Shown piece after piece: positions 43,217 to 54,239 of a stretch of DNA of 64,000 nucleotides. Source of the DNA: Pelobates cultripes (taxonomy: Eukaryota; Chordata; Amphibia; Anura; Pelobatidae); the NCBI GenBank assembly GCA_933207985.1, contig OW240913.1, positions 276,562,152 through 276,626,151 on the forward strand. Reading direction: 5' to 3'. The notes beneath the pieces are model-generated. The model was not told the DNA's origin, did no database searches, and saw only the letters and a program-made list of their open reading frames with translations. The first letter of the stretch is position 1. The number at the start of each line of letters is the position of its first letter. The position numbers and the translations under genes were made by a program.

Positions 43217-45765
43217 TTGCCCCTTGTTTTATATAACACAGCTTACAATAGGACACAAAAAAGAAGTATCTTATCAAATTTACATCAGACTAGAGAAGCA
43301 AGATTTAATTCTCTATTCACTATTGATAGAGATTTAGAACCTCAAATTAATAATAATGATGTTTATTTCCACAAATTAGAAAAATTGGCGGTTAAAGAAA
43401 TAAAGAAATGGTGGGAAATCTCTTTCCTTGAAACTTATGTTAAAGAAAATGTAATTCCCAGAGGTTTACGCCTTAAGAAAATGCAGGCTAATGGTTTGGA
43501 GCTTTCAAAATATGCAAAAAAATGGGATTTAGCATTAGAAAAGAGCTCCACAATTTTAATGGAAATTATAATTGAATTCGAAAAAGAAAATATAAAAGAT
43601 TTAACTAGAGAAATAGATCAATTAGATAATGATTTTTGTGTCGATAAGACCAGTGAAGAATTTAAAAAGAGAGAGTTTAATTTTAGAGAAAGTTAACACA
43701 ATTGATGAGAGAATAGCAGAAACTAAAAATAAGAAATATCAGAGATAAAAAAGATAAAGAAAATAATTTTCATTCTATTACCAAGATCTCAAACAAAGCC
43801 CATTTTAAGATAATGAGAAGCTCAAATTTTAGTAACTTTACCTTCTACTAACTTTTCACCTACGAGGAATTCCTCTAAAGGCACTTTTCCTCAAAGAACC
43901 AATAATAGTAATTAAAGAAAACCTCCCAATTATCCACAAGAGAAAAGTAAAAATGTACATAGAGTAAGAGACTATATTCCTAAATTTAAAAGTAATTCAG
44001 GTCCATCTAACAGTGATTTTTTTTAGAACAGGCTCCAAATCACAGAGAAAACAGACTAAAGAAAGAGATTACCCAGTTATTTTCCCCGAAATTGCCCAAA
44101 ATATATCTTACCAATTGTTTTGCCCCATTGGGAGATTGGAATGTTCAGGGAAAAAGGAGGAGGCTGAGTGGAGAGGAGATAGAGGAAGATTGAAAGCATT
44201 TGCGCAAAATAAGGGCATCTTCATTATAGGTGATGCAGATATTAACCTAGAAGAAATTGAAATACTTGAAAAAGGACTTAAGTTTGCTCCAAATGCCCCA
44301 GCAAATGCTTTCAATCTTTTTATAGACGTTAATAAATTTATACGCAAACTCTCTTTTTTTTTTGCAAAAAAAGAATTAAATGGACCTTATTTGGATACGA
44401 ATAGTCCAAAAGGAGTTTCTTTTAAGCCTAAATCTACTTTTTATCCTAATGATAAAGGGAGTCAGAAGCGTTTTCAAAGATGGTAATTAAAGATCTGGAG
44501 AAAATGAACCCTAAAATAATTTTTTTTTAATTTAACAAAAAAAGAAAATGACATTTTAAAGAACCTAAAATCGAAAGACAATATAATTATTAAGAGTGCA
44601 GATAAGGGTGGTGGTACTGTAGTTATGCCCACTCATTATTATTTAACAGAATCTCATCGTTTATTGGAGGATAGGGATACGTATGCCCAATTGGGACAAA
44701 ACCCTAATAAAGATTTCAATCTTAAATTGAAAGAATTACTTTTAAATTATAAAAGTCAAAATGTTATATATGATAAGCTTTTTTCCTTTTTATATCTAGA
44801 TTTTTTTAAGAATTCCTACATTTTATTTTCTCCCTAAAGTACACAAGTCTATTTCTCACCCACCAGGACGTCCCATTATTAGTGGTGTAGATTCTTTGAC
44901 ATCTAGATTGTCAGAATACATAGATTTTTCCCTTCAGAAATATGCCCAAGGTGCTAAATCCTATTTAAAGGATACTAAAAACCTTATTCAAGAAATAGAG
45001 TGCATTGAATGGAAGGAAAACTACGCATGGGCAACTTTAGACATCACATCATTATATACGATTATTGACCATAATTTAGGTATTAAGGCTGTTCAAAGAG
45101 TCCTCGACCTGGATAGTAGCTTATCTTCTTTTAGACAATTCATTTTGTATGGTATAAAATTTATCTTGACACATAACTTTTTTAGTTTTAATAGAAATTT
45201 TTACTTACAAATTAAAGGTACCGCCATGGGTGCCAAATTCGCTCCTAGTTATGCAAATATTTTTATGGATAATTGGGAATCTTCCAATATTTGGAACAAT
45301 AACCTATTTGGAGCGAATTTGGTACTATGGCGGAGATATATAGATGATATTTTAATTATTTGGAAAGGTTCACTTGATTTATTAAAATAATTTTTTCATT
45401 ATATTAACAAGAATAACCAATCGTTGGTTTTTACTCCCCAAATGGATCCTTTTAGCATTAACTTTTTAGATCTTACTCTATATATAGAGAATTCCATTAT
45501 TAAAATGAAGACATTTTTTAAACCCACAGATTCCAATTCTTTTATCAATATTAAAAGTGCTAATCATCCGAATTGGCTTCGGGGAGTTCCCAGAAGCCAA
45601 TCCACTAGACTTAAAAGAAATTGTACAGAAGAAAGTTGTTTTTTGGACCAGTCAGAATTTCTTAAAAAGAAATTAATAGAAAAAGGCTATTCTCCCAAGT
45701 TCTTAGATCAGGAAATCGATAGATGCAAAAATACTGCTAGGAATGATCTTTTAGTTAATAGTTAA
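43217..45765 (+). pseudogene. Penelope-like reverse transcriptase
   Basis: Consecutive frames carry the N-terminal region (ILEKGLKFAPNAPANAFNLF, VNKFIRKLSF), then KSADKGGGTVVMPTHYYLTE, then GRPIISGVDSLTSRLSEYID. The palm has TLDITSLYTIIDHNLGI (motif A), IKGTAMGAKFAPSYANIFM (motif B) and RYIDDILIIW (motif C, YIDD). After an in-frame TAA at 45388 the frame resumes: PFSINFLDLTLYIENSI, KPTDSNSFINIKSANHPNWL, and the basic RLKRNC region. At least three frameshifts and several stops are present. The family RT is telomerase-like. Confidence 0.9.
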
Positions 45766-45870
45766 AAATAAGAATTCTAACGATAATTTTACTTTATCTT
45801 TTATTACTCAATATAATGCTCAGGCTTTTAAAATATTTTTTTTTTTTTACATAAACATTGGCCTCTACTA

Positions 45871-46457
45871 TTGGAAGATGACCTCTTAAGAAAACAAATT
45901 CCATCTGTACCCAAAATGATTTTTAAGAGGAGTAGAAATTTAAAAAATGTTTTAGCTCCTAGCACTTTTAGATCTAAGAAAATAGAAGCTACATTGCTAA
46001 AGGGTTCCACAAATGTGGTAGATGCAAGGGTTGTAAATTTTTACCTAAAAAAACACAACACTTTAAAAGTTATAAAACAGGAGAAGTTTTTAAAATAAAT
46101 TATTATATTGACTGCAATACCACTAATGTAGTGTATCTTTTAACTTGTGGATGTGGCATTCAGTACGTAGGGAGAACTAGCAGAGCTTTAAAAGTTAGGT
46201 TTATGGAACACTGTATTAACATAAAGAAACATACTCATTCTGTACCGGTACATTGTAACAATTGCCCTGATTTCAAGTTTGAAACCTTTTTGTGCACGGG
46301 TTTAGAAAAGGTCACATTGGATGATAGAGGAGGAGATCTAATTAAGAAATTACGTCAAAGAGAAGGTTTTTGGATTTTTAATTTAAAGACTTTTAGCCCC
46401 AGTGGGCTAAATGTCGATTTTGATATGGTTTGTTTTTTTATAAATCCAAAATTTTAA
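45871..46457 (+). pseudogene. Penelope-like linker and GIY-YIG endonuclease
   Basis: The first part (FKRSRNLKNVLAPSTFR) is in one frame. From about 46003 another frame is open through to 46457 and holds a Cys-rich linker (HKCGRCKGCKF), then VVYLLTCGCGIQYVGRTSRA with the GIY-YIG pattern, LKVRFMEHC with the conserved Arg, and RQREGFWIFNLKTFSPSGLN at the end. The nuclease part itself is uninterrupted. Confidence 0.9.
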
Positions 46458-46893
46458 ATTATTTTTTATATTTTATAAAATAGTTTTTTTAAGTATATAT
46501 TATTTTTTTCATATTTTAATTATATTTTTATATGTACCATTATCATCCTAATGTGCTCTTTTTCTTTTTTCACTTATATATTTTCAGTAAGGGATTCTAT
46601 ATATGAGGTTTTTGTGGGGTTCATTCCGAATTGTGTTTTTGATTTTATCCTCTATTAAATAACTTTTTTATATATTTTCTTGTATGGTTTTGTGTATTTC
46701 CTGTTTTCCGGCCGTGGAACGCAAACATGATACCAGAAGTTACTCTGAGAAGGGTCCAATTGAAAACGAGGCTTGGAACGCATTAATTCACCGCAAGTGA
46801 TATCCTTGGACACGATTGGCCATTCAGAAGGCGGGAACTCACAGCCTTTAAAAGACGGACTGAAGAGACTGTTATTTACACCTTCATTTGCCC

Positions 46894-46921
46894 CTGAGGA
46901 TGTCTCGGTTTGAGACGAAAC
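46894..46921 (+). ncRNA. Hammerhead-like motif in the Penelope 3' region
   Basis: CTGAGGA, then GTCTC paired with GAGAC around GGTTT, then GAAACGCG. One unpaired T precedes helix II, the same architecture as the motifs at 3248, 5768 and 6182 but with a different stem sequence. It lies between the nuclease frame and the right terminal repeat. Confidence 0.5.
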
Positions 46922-47180
46922 GCGTAGGGCGGAGGGACCACGACAGCACCTTGTTATTTGAACTTTATCTATATTGTTTTTATTTTTATTTTTATAGATT
47001 GTTTTATTTAGTATTTATGTCATTACTTGATAAGGGAAGAAGGACGCCGGCACCGTGATTCCCAGAGTATTGTTTGACAAGCTGGATTACAACTTTATTG
47101 TGTGAGTGCAATCAAATAAATAAAAAAATTTTCATTATATTGGTGCTCTATGGTCTGTGTGTCTCTCCCTGTTTAAGGTG

Positions 47181-47458
47181 AAACAGAAGATTACAGTTGT
47201 CCGTCAAGTTTCACGACCGCTATATGTCTATACTGCTCTCTCATCTTGTGAGTGCAATTTTAATCAGCGCACAATTTGGTGTTTGAATTTACTACACTAT
47301 ATACTTTCTTGTTTATTCTGTTTTGTAGATTGTATTTTCTATATTTGTATTAAGAAGATCAGAGGGGTCTTCTTACAATCATACATTTGGTAAAATAGTT
47401 TCATTTATTCTTACCTTTGGGGAGCACGTGTGTTATATTTTACATATATTCTCTGTTA
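47181..47458 (+). repeat. Penelope pLTR, right direct copy
   Basis: See the left copy at 42933. It ends abruptly at ttctctgtta, where hAT sequence resumes. Confidence 0.9.
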
Positions 47459-47470
47459 AATAAAAAAACA

Positions 47471-47866
47471 GTGTTGGCTACCTCCTCCACCGCCGCTTCC
47501 ACCTACACTGCCACGGTCACAGCCTCCTCAACCAATGGGTCACTTAGTATAAACTATGCACACAATAGCAGAGGCTTGTAAAGGCCTTTTCTCCATGCAT
47601 CAGGAGTTGAGCATTTCTCCATGCATCAGGACTGCAAGAAATGCACCGCAGGCCGCAAATGTTTCTTTTTTTATATGTCCCAATATTTTGGGAGCTCCCC
47701 CAATTAAAAAAAATTAATATATGTAAAAAAAAAGTGTTGGCTACCTCCTCCTCCGCTTCCACCTACACCGCCACGGCCACCGCCTCCTCAACCTATGGGT
47801 CACTAAACTATGTACACAATAGCAGAGGCTTATGAAGGCCTTTTCTCCATGCATCAGGAGTTGAGC
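47471..47866 (+). repeat. Direct duplication in the hAT right part
   Basis: gtgttggctacctcctcc through gcatcaggagttgagc occurs at about 47471-47612 and again at 47734-47866, separated by about 120 bp. The repeat encodes nothing recognisable. Confidence 0.8.
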
Positions 47867-48538
47867 TCAGATTGAACAATGAAAGAGAAAACCCTCCACT
47901 CCAACCCTCTCTCAAATGGATAATTCTGTTGATCCTCCTGACAGCCATGCTTTAGATTTTGATTTATGTTCTTCCAAAGCTAAAATCAGAGATTCCATCT
48001 AGTGCTATTTTATGGCTCAGCTGTATTTTTAATTTTTGTTATTTTAAGTGATTTCCCTCTCCACATTTGTTTGCAGGGCACTTGTCCTACTCTTACCCCC
48101 ATTTTACTTCCTTTTTCAGCCCTCTAGCCCTTTCCAGGACTTTTTTAGAGGCATTTTAGTGCCCAAAAGTTCAGGTCCCCATTGACTTCAATGGGGTACG
48201 GGTTTGGGTTCGGGGTCAAGTTCGGGTCAAGTTCGAGGCCGAACTCGAACTTTTTGAAGTTCGACCGAACTCGGTGAAACCGAACATCCAGGTGTCCGCT
48301 CAACTCTATTTACAAATGATCACAATCTGTTAGAAAAAAACATTTTCATATGATCTATTTACAAAGATTTCCACAGAAATGAATGGTAATTTCAACAGAT
48401 AAATCATTTGAATAGTTTTTTTTAATAGATTGTGATCATTTGAAATGCTAATTCAAAAATATTAAAATGCTGCCATATTTATATAGTCACAAACTAACCT
48501 ATGTTGAATAAATGACTCAAGACTATTGAGTTAAACCT

Positions 48539-48618
48539 TTAACCCCTTAGGGACCAAACTTCTGGAATAAAAGGGAATCATGACATGTCACACATGTCAT
48601 GTGTCCTTAAGGGGTTAA
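48539..48618. mobile_element. 80-bp hairpin MITE
   Basis: TTAACCCCTTAGGGAC at the left and CCTTAAGGGGTTAA at the right, with an inner inverted pair catgacatgt/acatgtcatg. The ends resemble those of the 2.1-kb repeat at 14582, so it may be a very short relative. Confidence 0.75.
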
Positions 48619-48884
48619 ACACAACATTTTATGCTGTTGATCCAGAAGAAGGAAACAATAAATAAAATTATGGGCAATTATGCAGTATGAAGGGGAACAA
48701 AATCCTTGAATTACAGGCCATTTTTAAAAGATATCTGCAGATTCTGATAAGATATCCTCTTTGGGCAGATAATACCAAATTTTCATTGCTCCTAGTTTAT
48801 AGAACAAATAAACTCTGCTGAAAGTGAAACAACAGTTTTTTTTCCAGTCTCAGTAGGGGTTTGTATTGACCCTATATATATTTG

Positions 48885-49326
48885 TATATTATTATTGGCA
48901 TTTATATAACGACAATGTATTTCACAGAGCTTTACAATATTATAAAAGGTGACATTTAACAATGAATTAGACAATTACAAAATGTTAAAGGAACAATAGG
49001 TTGATGAGGATCCTACTCTAACAAGCTTACAATCTAGAGGAGGTGTGGTATAAAAAAACAACTGAAAGGACATCAAAGGGGATAACAACTAAGCGACATG
49101 GTGGGAAAGTAGCAAAACTGGAAGGTGACAGTGGAGTGTGTTCTTTTAAGAGAGAGCAAGAGACAGGTTTGTTAGATAAAAGTTAATTTTCTGATGGAAG
49201 CTTTTCTGATGGACTTATTAAATGATTGAAGACAAGGGAAGAGTCTGATGTGGATATGTAGGCTGTTCCAAAGGCAAAGAGCCATCCACGAGAAGTCTTG
49301 CAAGCGTGAGCAGTAAGGATGCAAGC
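48885..49326 (-). mobile_element. L2-like LINE 3' end, short fragment
   Basis: It has the ATT-type tail (tattattattggcatttata), then the conserved 3' UTR (cacagagctttacaatatta and aagcttacaatctagagg). It is very like the next element's 3' end, so there are two insertions or a duplication. Confidence 0.75.
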
Positions 49327-52117
49327 TATTATTATTATTGCCATTTATATAGCGCCAACAGATTCCATAGCGCTTTACAATATTATAAGAGGGCGTATTT
49401 AACTATAAATAAGATGATTACAAGAAAACTTACAGGAACGATAGGTTGAAGAGGACCCTGCTCAAACAAGCTTACATTCTATAGGAGATGGGGTGTAAAA
49501 CACAATAGGACAGGAATTTGCAATCAAATAAGGTGGGAGTGAGGCAGGGCTGGAGGAGAGAGTAGAGTGCTGCTCTTTAGGAGAGAGCAAGAGACAGGTA
49601 TGTAAGGTAGAGGTTACTTTGGGAGGCCATAAGTTTTTCTAAAAAGATGGGTTTGAAGGCTCTTCTTAAAAGATGCAAGATTAGGGGAAAGTCTGATGAC
49701 GGTAGGCAGGCTATTCCATAGGAAGGGAGCTACCCGTGAGAAGTTCTACAAGCGTTAGTTGGCTGTAAAGGTGCGAACAATGGAAAGGAGGTGGTCACAG
49801 GCAGAGTGGAGAGACAGAGAAGGGACATACCTATGGATCTGTGAGGAAATATAAGAGTGGCTAGAATAGTTCAGTACTTTATAGGTGTGAATTAGTCCCT
49901 TCAATTGACTCCTAATTGTACCTTGAATTGACTACTAAAGGATACAGGAAGCCAATGTAAGGACTGACAGAGGGGTGAGGTGTGAGAGAACCGACTAGAG
50001 AGGAAAATCAAGGCGGCAGCGTTTGTGACAGACCGCTGGCACTCCGACTGAGTACCTCCACCAATTGAGGCTCCTAGTGCTCGCTGAGGACTCCAAGCAC
50101 TCCAACCGACACCATCAGCACTGCAGACCCCACTTCCAGCGATGCAGCTGTGCCGGGTTCTCGCCGTCTCCACCCACCCTGGACCTAAGGCCAGGATCCA
50201 GCTTCCAGTGGGTGAACCTCTCTTTCCCCAGAGAGCGTAGCAGGAACAAAACAGCTCTTACAAGAGCTCAGTGATTATCGCAAGAGAGTATGACGAGCAT
50301 AGCAATCCCTTGCAGCAGATTCCCTTAATAAGAGACAGGACTCAGATTGAGAGTGAAGTAGAACTGAAGTTTTAATCAAACACTCTGCTTTTATGCCCAT
50401 TTTACACACATAGTACCGCCTACAGGGTTTTGAAGAACAATAAATCCAACACGTACAATATAGTAAAATACTCCCATGCATTCCCACAAAATCCTCCCCT
50501 CTGCCTGTGATATAATTACTGCACACAATGGGTTAATGTAATTATCACAGGCAGGAATAATATACTTTTTATACATGTACTGTAACTTTAAAACGATACA
50601 TGCCATTCACATAAAACCTACATTTTCAGAATCAGCATACTTCAAATATGAACACTCTCAAAAATCATTCAAATCCCTCCAGTAGATAAAAAGTTAGACG
50701 GAAGTCTTTTGTGACCGACCGCAAGCACATTTTCCTGCCCAAAACAGTTCCATAGATTTGGACTGTGTGGTTGGTCAATATCACACTGAAAAATGGCCCA
50801 TTCGAATGCACGGATGGGACCGTTCGTGCAAATAGCTTATATAGCTGTGTGTTCAAATAGCCAAACAGGACTTAGTCTCTGTGGCTGAAAACTCAGTGGA
50901 GGAGAAGGGAAGGGTCAGCGGTGTTCGTTGAAATGTGCAGCCGATTTCAGTTCTATGAATTTGGCTGCACACATTGCTGACTGCGTGTGAATGAATAAAT
51001 ATGGCCGCCACCACGTGTTCATTTGTGCGAACGGCGGCCACCCAGCGGTCGGTAATTTACCTATCACAGCCTCCCAGCCTGGGAGGTAAATTGACTGCAC
51101 ACTTCCACTTCTATGTGGTCCGCCTGTGTGGTACTTGGTTCAGTAAGCCCCATTTACTGAACCAAGTGTGAGACAGCCAGGAACAAAGTATTTTAAAGGT
51201 CTTAAAGGGCCAGCACGGTCCAATACAAGTTCATAAGCCCAACTACAGTTCTTAAAGGGCCAGAACAGCACAATAAAATACAATCTGCCCAAATACCATA
51301 TTTAAAGGGTCATAATCACATGCAAAGAGGCTGGCAAGTAGTCCTCACCAGGCACAAGTGGCGAAGGGCGCTTCGTAACAGAGTTCATTACGGACTGTAG
51401 CAGTGCAGTACGGCTTTTGGGAAGACCAATCAGGAGAGGGTTACAATAATCCATGTGGGAAAGTACCAGAGCATGGACAAGCTCCTTGGTAGCATTTTAC
51501 GTAAGAAAGGGGCGGATGTGGGCTATGTTTTTAAGATGGAATCTACAGGATTTGGCAATATACTGGATGTGAGGCTCAAAGGTGAGGCCAGAATCAAGTA
51601 TGACGCCAAGACAGCGCACTTGCAAGGCTGGACTTATGTGGATACCACTAATTTGAAGGGAAAGCGAAAGAGGAGGATGAGTATTAGGAGGAGGAAAGAC
51701 AAGGAGCTCAGTTTTAGAGAGATTGAGTTTTAGAAAGCGGGAGGACATCCAGTCAGAGATGGAAGAAAGGCAAGCAAGACGGCAGGAGAGAGGTCTGGGG
51801 GGGAGAGATATATCTCGGTGTCATCAACGTACAGGTGGTAGTGGAATCCAAAAGAGGTAATAAGTTTGCCAAGATCGGCAGTATAAAGAGAAAATAGAAG
51901 GGGACCAAAGTCAGAGCCAACTGAGACAGGATGAGGGGAGGAGGTATCATTAGAAAAGGAGACACTGGATGAGTGTTTGGAGAGATAAGAGGAAAACCAC
52001 GAGAGGACAGAGTCACAGAGACCGAGCGATTGAAGAGTTTGAAGAAGGAGAGCATGATCAACAGCGTCAAAGGCGGGAGAAGGTCACCAGCAGAGCGGAT
52101 AGACCGTAAAGGGGCTT
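49327..52117 (-). mobile_element. L2-like LINE, antisense, split by a solo LTR
   Basis: The 3' UTR and tail start at 49327. The C-terminal coding runs up to 50023, then continues after the LTR at 51386. Minus-strand coding reads SPLCQSLHWLPVSF (before the LTR) and [15 protein letters not shown] plus an [21 protein letters not shown] motif C (near 51800-51850). Frames are broken. Confidence 0.82.
50024..51380. mobile_element. Solo LTR, 1357 bp, in an L2 LINE
   Basis: It starts TGTGACAG and ends TTCGTAACA. The flanking 5-mers are gcgtt (50019-50023) and gagtt (51381-51385), a duplication with one difference. L2 sequence that is continuous at 1038-1062 (ccgcattcattattgactg) is split here. It is the same family as 40351-41352. 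Confidence 0.85.
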
Positions 52118-53149
52118 ACCTACGAATTAGTAAAAAAAATTCAACCGGGGATAGAGCTTTATAGGTAACGATTAGTATTTTGAATTGACTCCTATAGCAT
52201 ACCAGAAGCCAATGCAAGAGATGACAGAGCAGTGACAGGAGACAAACAATCAGCCTGGTGGCAGCATTCATTACAGACAAGTGCAGTAAGTGTAGTAAGT
52301 CAGTGCAGTTTCTGGGGAAAACAATTAACAGTACAGTAATCAATGCATGAACAAGCTCCTTAGCAGCCTCTTGTATAAGAAAGGGGCAGACACAGGCAAT
52401 GTTTTTAAGGTGGAATAAGCAGAATGTGGTAACAGATTGGAAATGAGGTGTAAATGTGATGCCAAAATCAAGCATAACACCAAGTCAGCGCACTTGCAAG
52501 GACAGTATTATGAGAGAGAAAGAGTAAACGTAAAACTTGCCAAGATCAGGATACCAGAAATACAATATAACTATATAACTAGCCAAGCCAGAATTACAGA
52601 AGTGTCAGTAAACAAGCCAAAATCAGGGAACTCACTATACAAGGAAAAAAGAGGAAACACAACATGCTGATGATAATGGGCTAAAACGTTATTTAAACAC
52701 TGAGGTGGACACTGATTAGTCCACCTCATCCCTTTGACCCAAAAAGAATGGGAATGGAGTCGTAGTGATGATGTGGCACTGCCAGAAGAGGAAATGATGA
52801 CAGAAGCAAGCCAAGAGGTGGGTTGTCGGGTACCTTAACACATAGATATATCTGGTTGTCATTAGCATGCAAATGGTAGAGGAATCCAAAGTAATTAATA
52901 CACTTTTCAAGAGAGGTAATGTAAAGAGAAAACAAAAGGGGACAAGGGCCCGCGCTTCCTATAAGCTACTTGGGTAGTCACCTAGGGTGCCGCCAGGAGC
53001 TTTCCCCTCCCCCCCATGCTGCAGCTGCCTGAGGCTCTCTATTCCCGGTCTGGAGCATCCATTAGGGTGCACCGGCCTGGTGGCGCAAGATATGAGGGAT
53101 CAGCAGGAGGGAAGTGCACAGCAATCCCTCCTGTCAGTCCCTTAGTGTA

Positions 53150-54222
53150 GCATAGCCGAGCTCCGCTCCGGGTAGTCGTACAGGAGCATCCGTTTCCTGT
53201 ACCCGGCCGGACTGACATGAAGTGCTCACTTTCAGTCCAGCCGGGTACAGGAAACAAGCTCATGTACCACAACTGGAGTGGTGTCACAGCCTGCTCTGTT
53301 CTGCGGAGATGTCTGGCCTTGGCTTCTGGTATCCAGTACTCTTTTTACAATCCTTGTTTAGTTTTTCTTGGTTTTTCTGGTTCTCTATTCCATGTCTGGT
53401 TTTCTTTATGCTGGGTTTTCTGGGTTCATTCCTTTATTCCGTTCCTGGAATTCCCAGTCTCCTGGATTCCTTTATATGTTTGTTTTATGTTGCCACACCC
53501 TTTCCTTTTCCATTAATCCTTTTGTTTCAGTTGGTTCCTTCAGGCAGTTGTTCCATGTCCTCTGCCCCTTTCTTGCAGATAAGTGCTGTGTGTTTTATTA
53601 TTGTTTATTTAGTCATGCATATCTAGGCAGATAGGTCCCACCTTAATTGGAGCACTTTGCCGCAGTTGGTGGGCTGCATACATCATGGCCATTTATGTAT
53701 GTCTAAATCTCCAATTTTTACATCTATAGTACTTAGTTATGCCTCCTCTTGTTTTGCCTTGTATCTCTTGTCTTGTAATATTTTGTCTTGTATTCCCAGT
53801 TCATGTACAGTCCTTTCCTGCCCTGTTCTTGTTTTCCTCATGTCTTGTGTACATGTTCTGGGTTCTGCTTTCTGTCCTGCTCCAGTTCTGGGTTCTCCTA
53901 GTTTTGTCTTGTTTTCTTATTTGGTGTCTGTTCTAGTCTTGCCTTGTTTCTGTACTGGATACATATCTGCTGCAGAGCCTCCCTATTCATATCCTGGGAG
54001 GTCTGCTTATTGTCATCTGGCACCTGGGATCCACAGAAGCTGCATCAGGGCCCTGGAATATGGCCGCACAAACGCTGGTGCTCAACACCAGGGGACATGT
54101 GGTTACCCTGCACCAGGCCCTGATAATCCATTTCCACACAGTTACTCCTACTATCAAGATAAGGCATACTGGGTCCCGGTCACCTGACCGCCACCCTTGA
54201 CAAGTGGAGCTCGGCCATGCTA
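53150..54222. repeat. Inverted repeat of the hAT-like element, split by a solo LTR
   Basis: The left arm (about 53150-53213: gtagcatagccgagctcc through ctgtacccggccggactga) pairs with tcagtccagccgggtacagg at 53232 onward. It continues on the far side of the LTR as ggagctcggccatgctac (to 54222). Confidence 0.8.
53282..54202. mobile_element. Solo LTR, 921 bp, with AGTGG target duplication
   Basis: It starts TGTCACAG and ends CCTTGACA, flanked by AGTGG (53277-53281 and 54203-54207). It lies in the right arm of the inverted repeat. The ORFs in it are hydrophobic chance frames. Confidence 0.88.
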
Positions 54223-54239
54223 CCCTAGTGACTAGAGGT

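Larger units (their letters stand above)
42491..47458 (+). mobile_element. Penelope-like element with direct terminal repeats
   Basis: Direct repeats at 42933-43208 and 47181-47458, nearly identical (aaacagaagattacag to ttctctgtta), surround a decayed but recognisable Penelope polyprotein. Sequence 42491-42932 is neither minisatellite nor the visible repeat and may be the outer part of the left pLTR. The element is AT-rich and inserted into the hAT element's minisatellite side. Confidence 0.88.
32085..48308. mobile_element. hAT-type non-autonomous transposon expanded to 16.2 kb by nested insertions
   Basis: The ends are TAGAGTTGAGCG (32085) and CGCTCAACTCTA (to 48308), a perfect 12-bp inverted repeat. 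They are flanked by the 8-bp duplication TTTACAAA (32077-32084 and 48309-48316). An 8-bp duplication and ends of the form YARNG are hAT hallmarks. Both subterminal regions are built of gttcg/cgaac-type repeats. Without the CR1, L1, LTR and Penelope insertions about 4 kb remain, much of it a 102-bp minisatellite. No transposase was found. Confidence 0.9.

Noticed and set aside
53217..54187. Long hydrophobic ORFs resembling membrane proteins
   Set aside because: They lie wholly inside a solo LTR with TSDs; Phe/Leu/Ser-rich frames come from T-rich LTR sequence.
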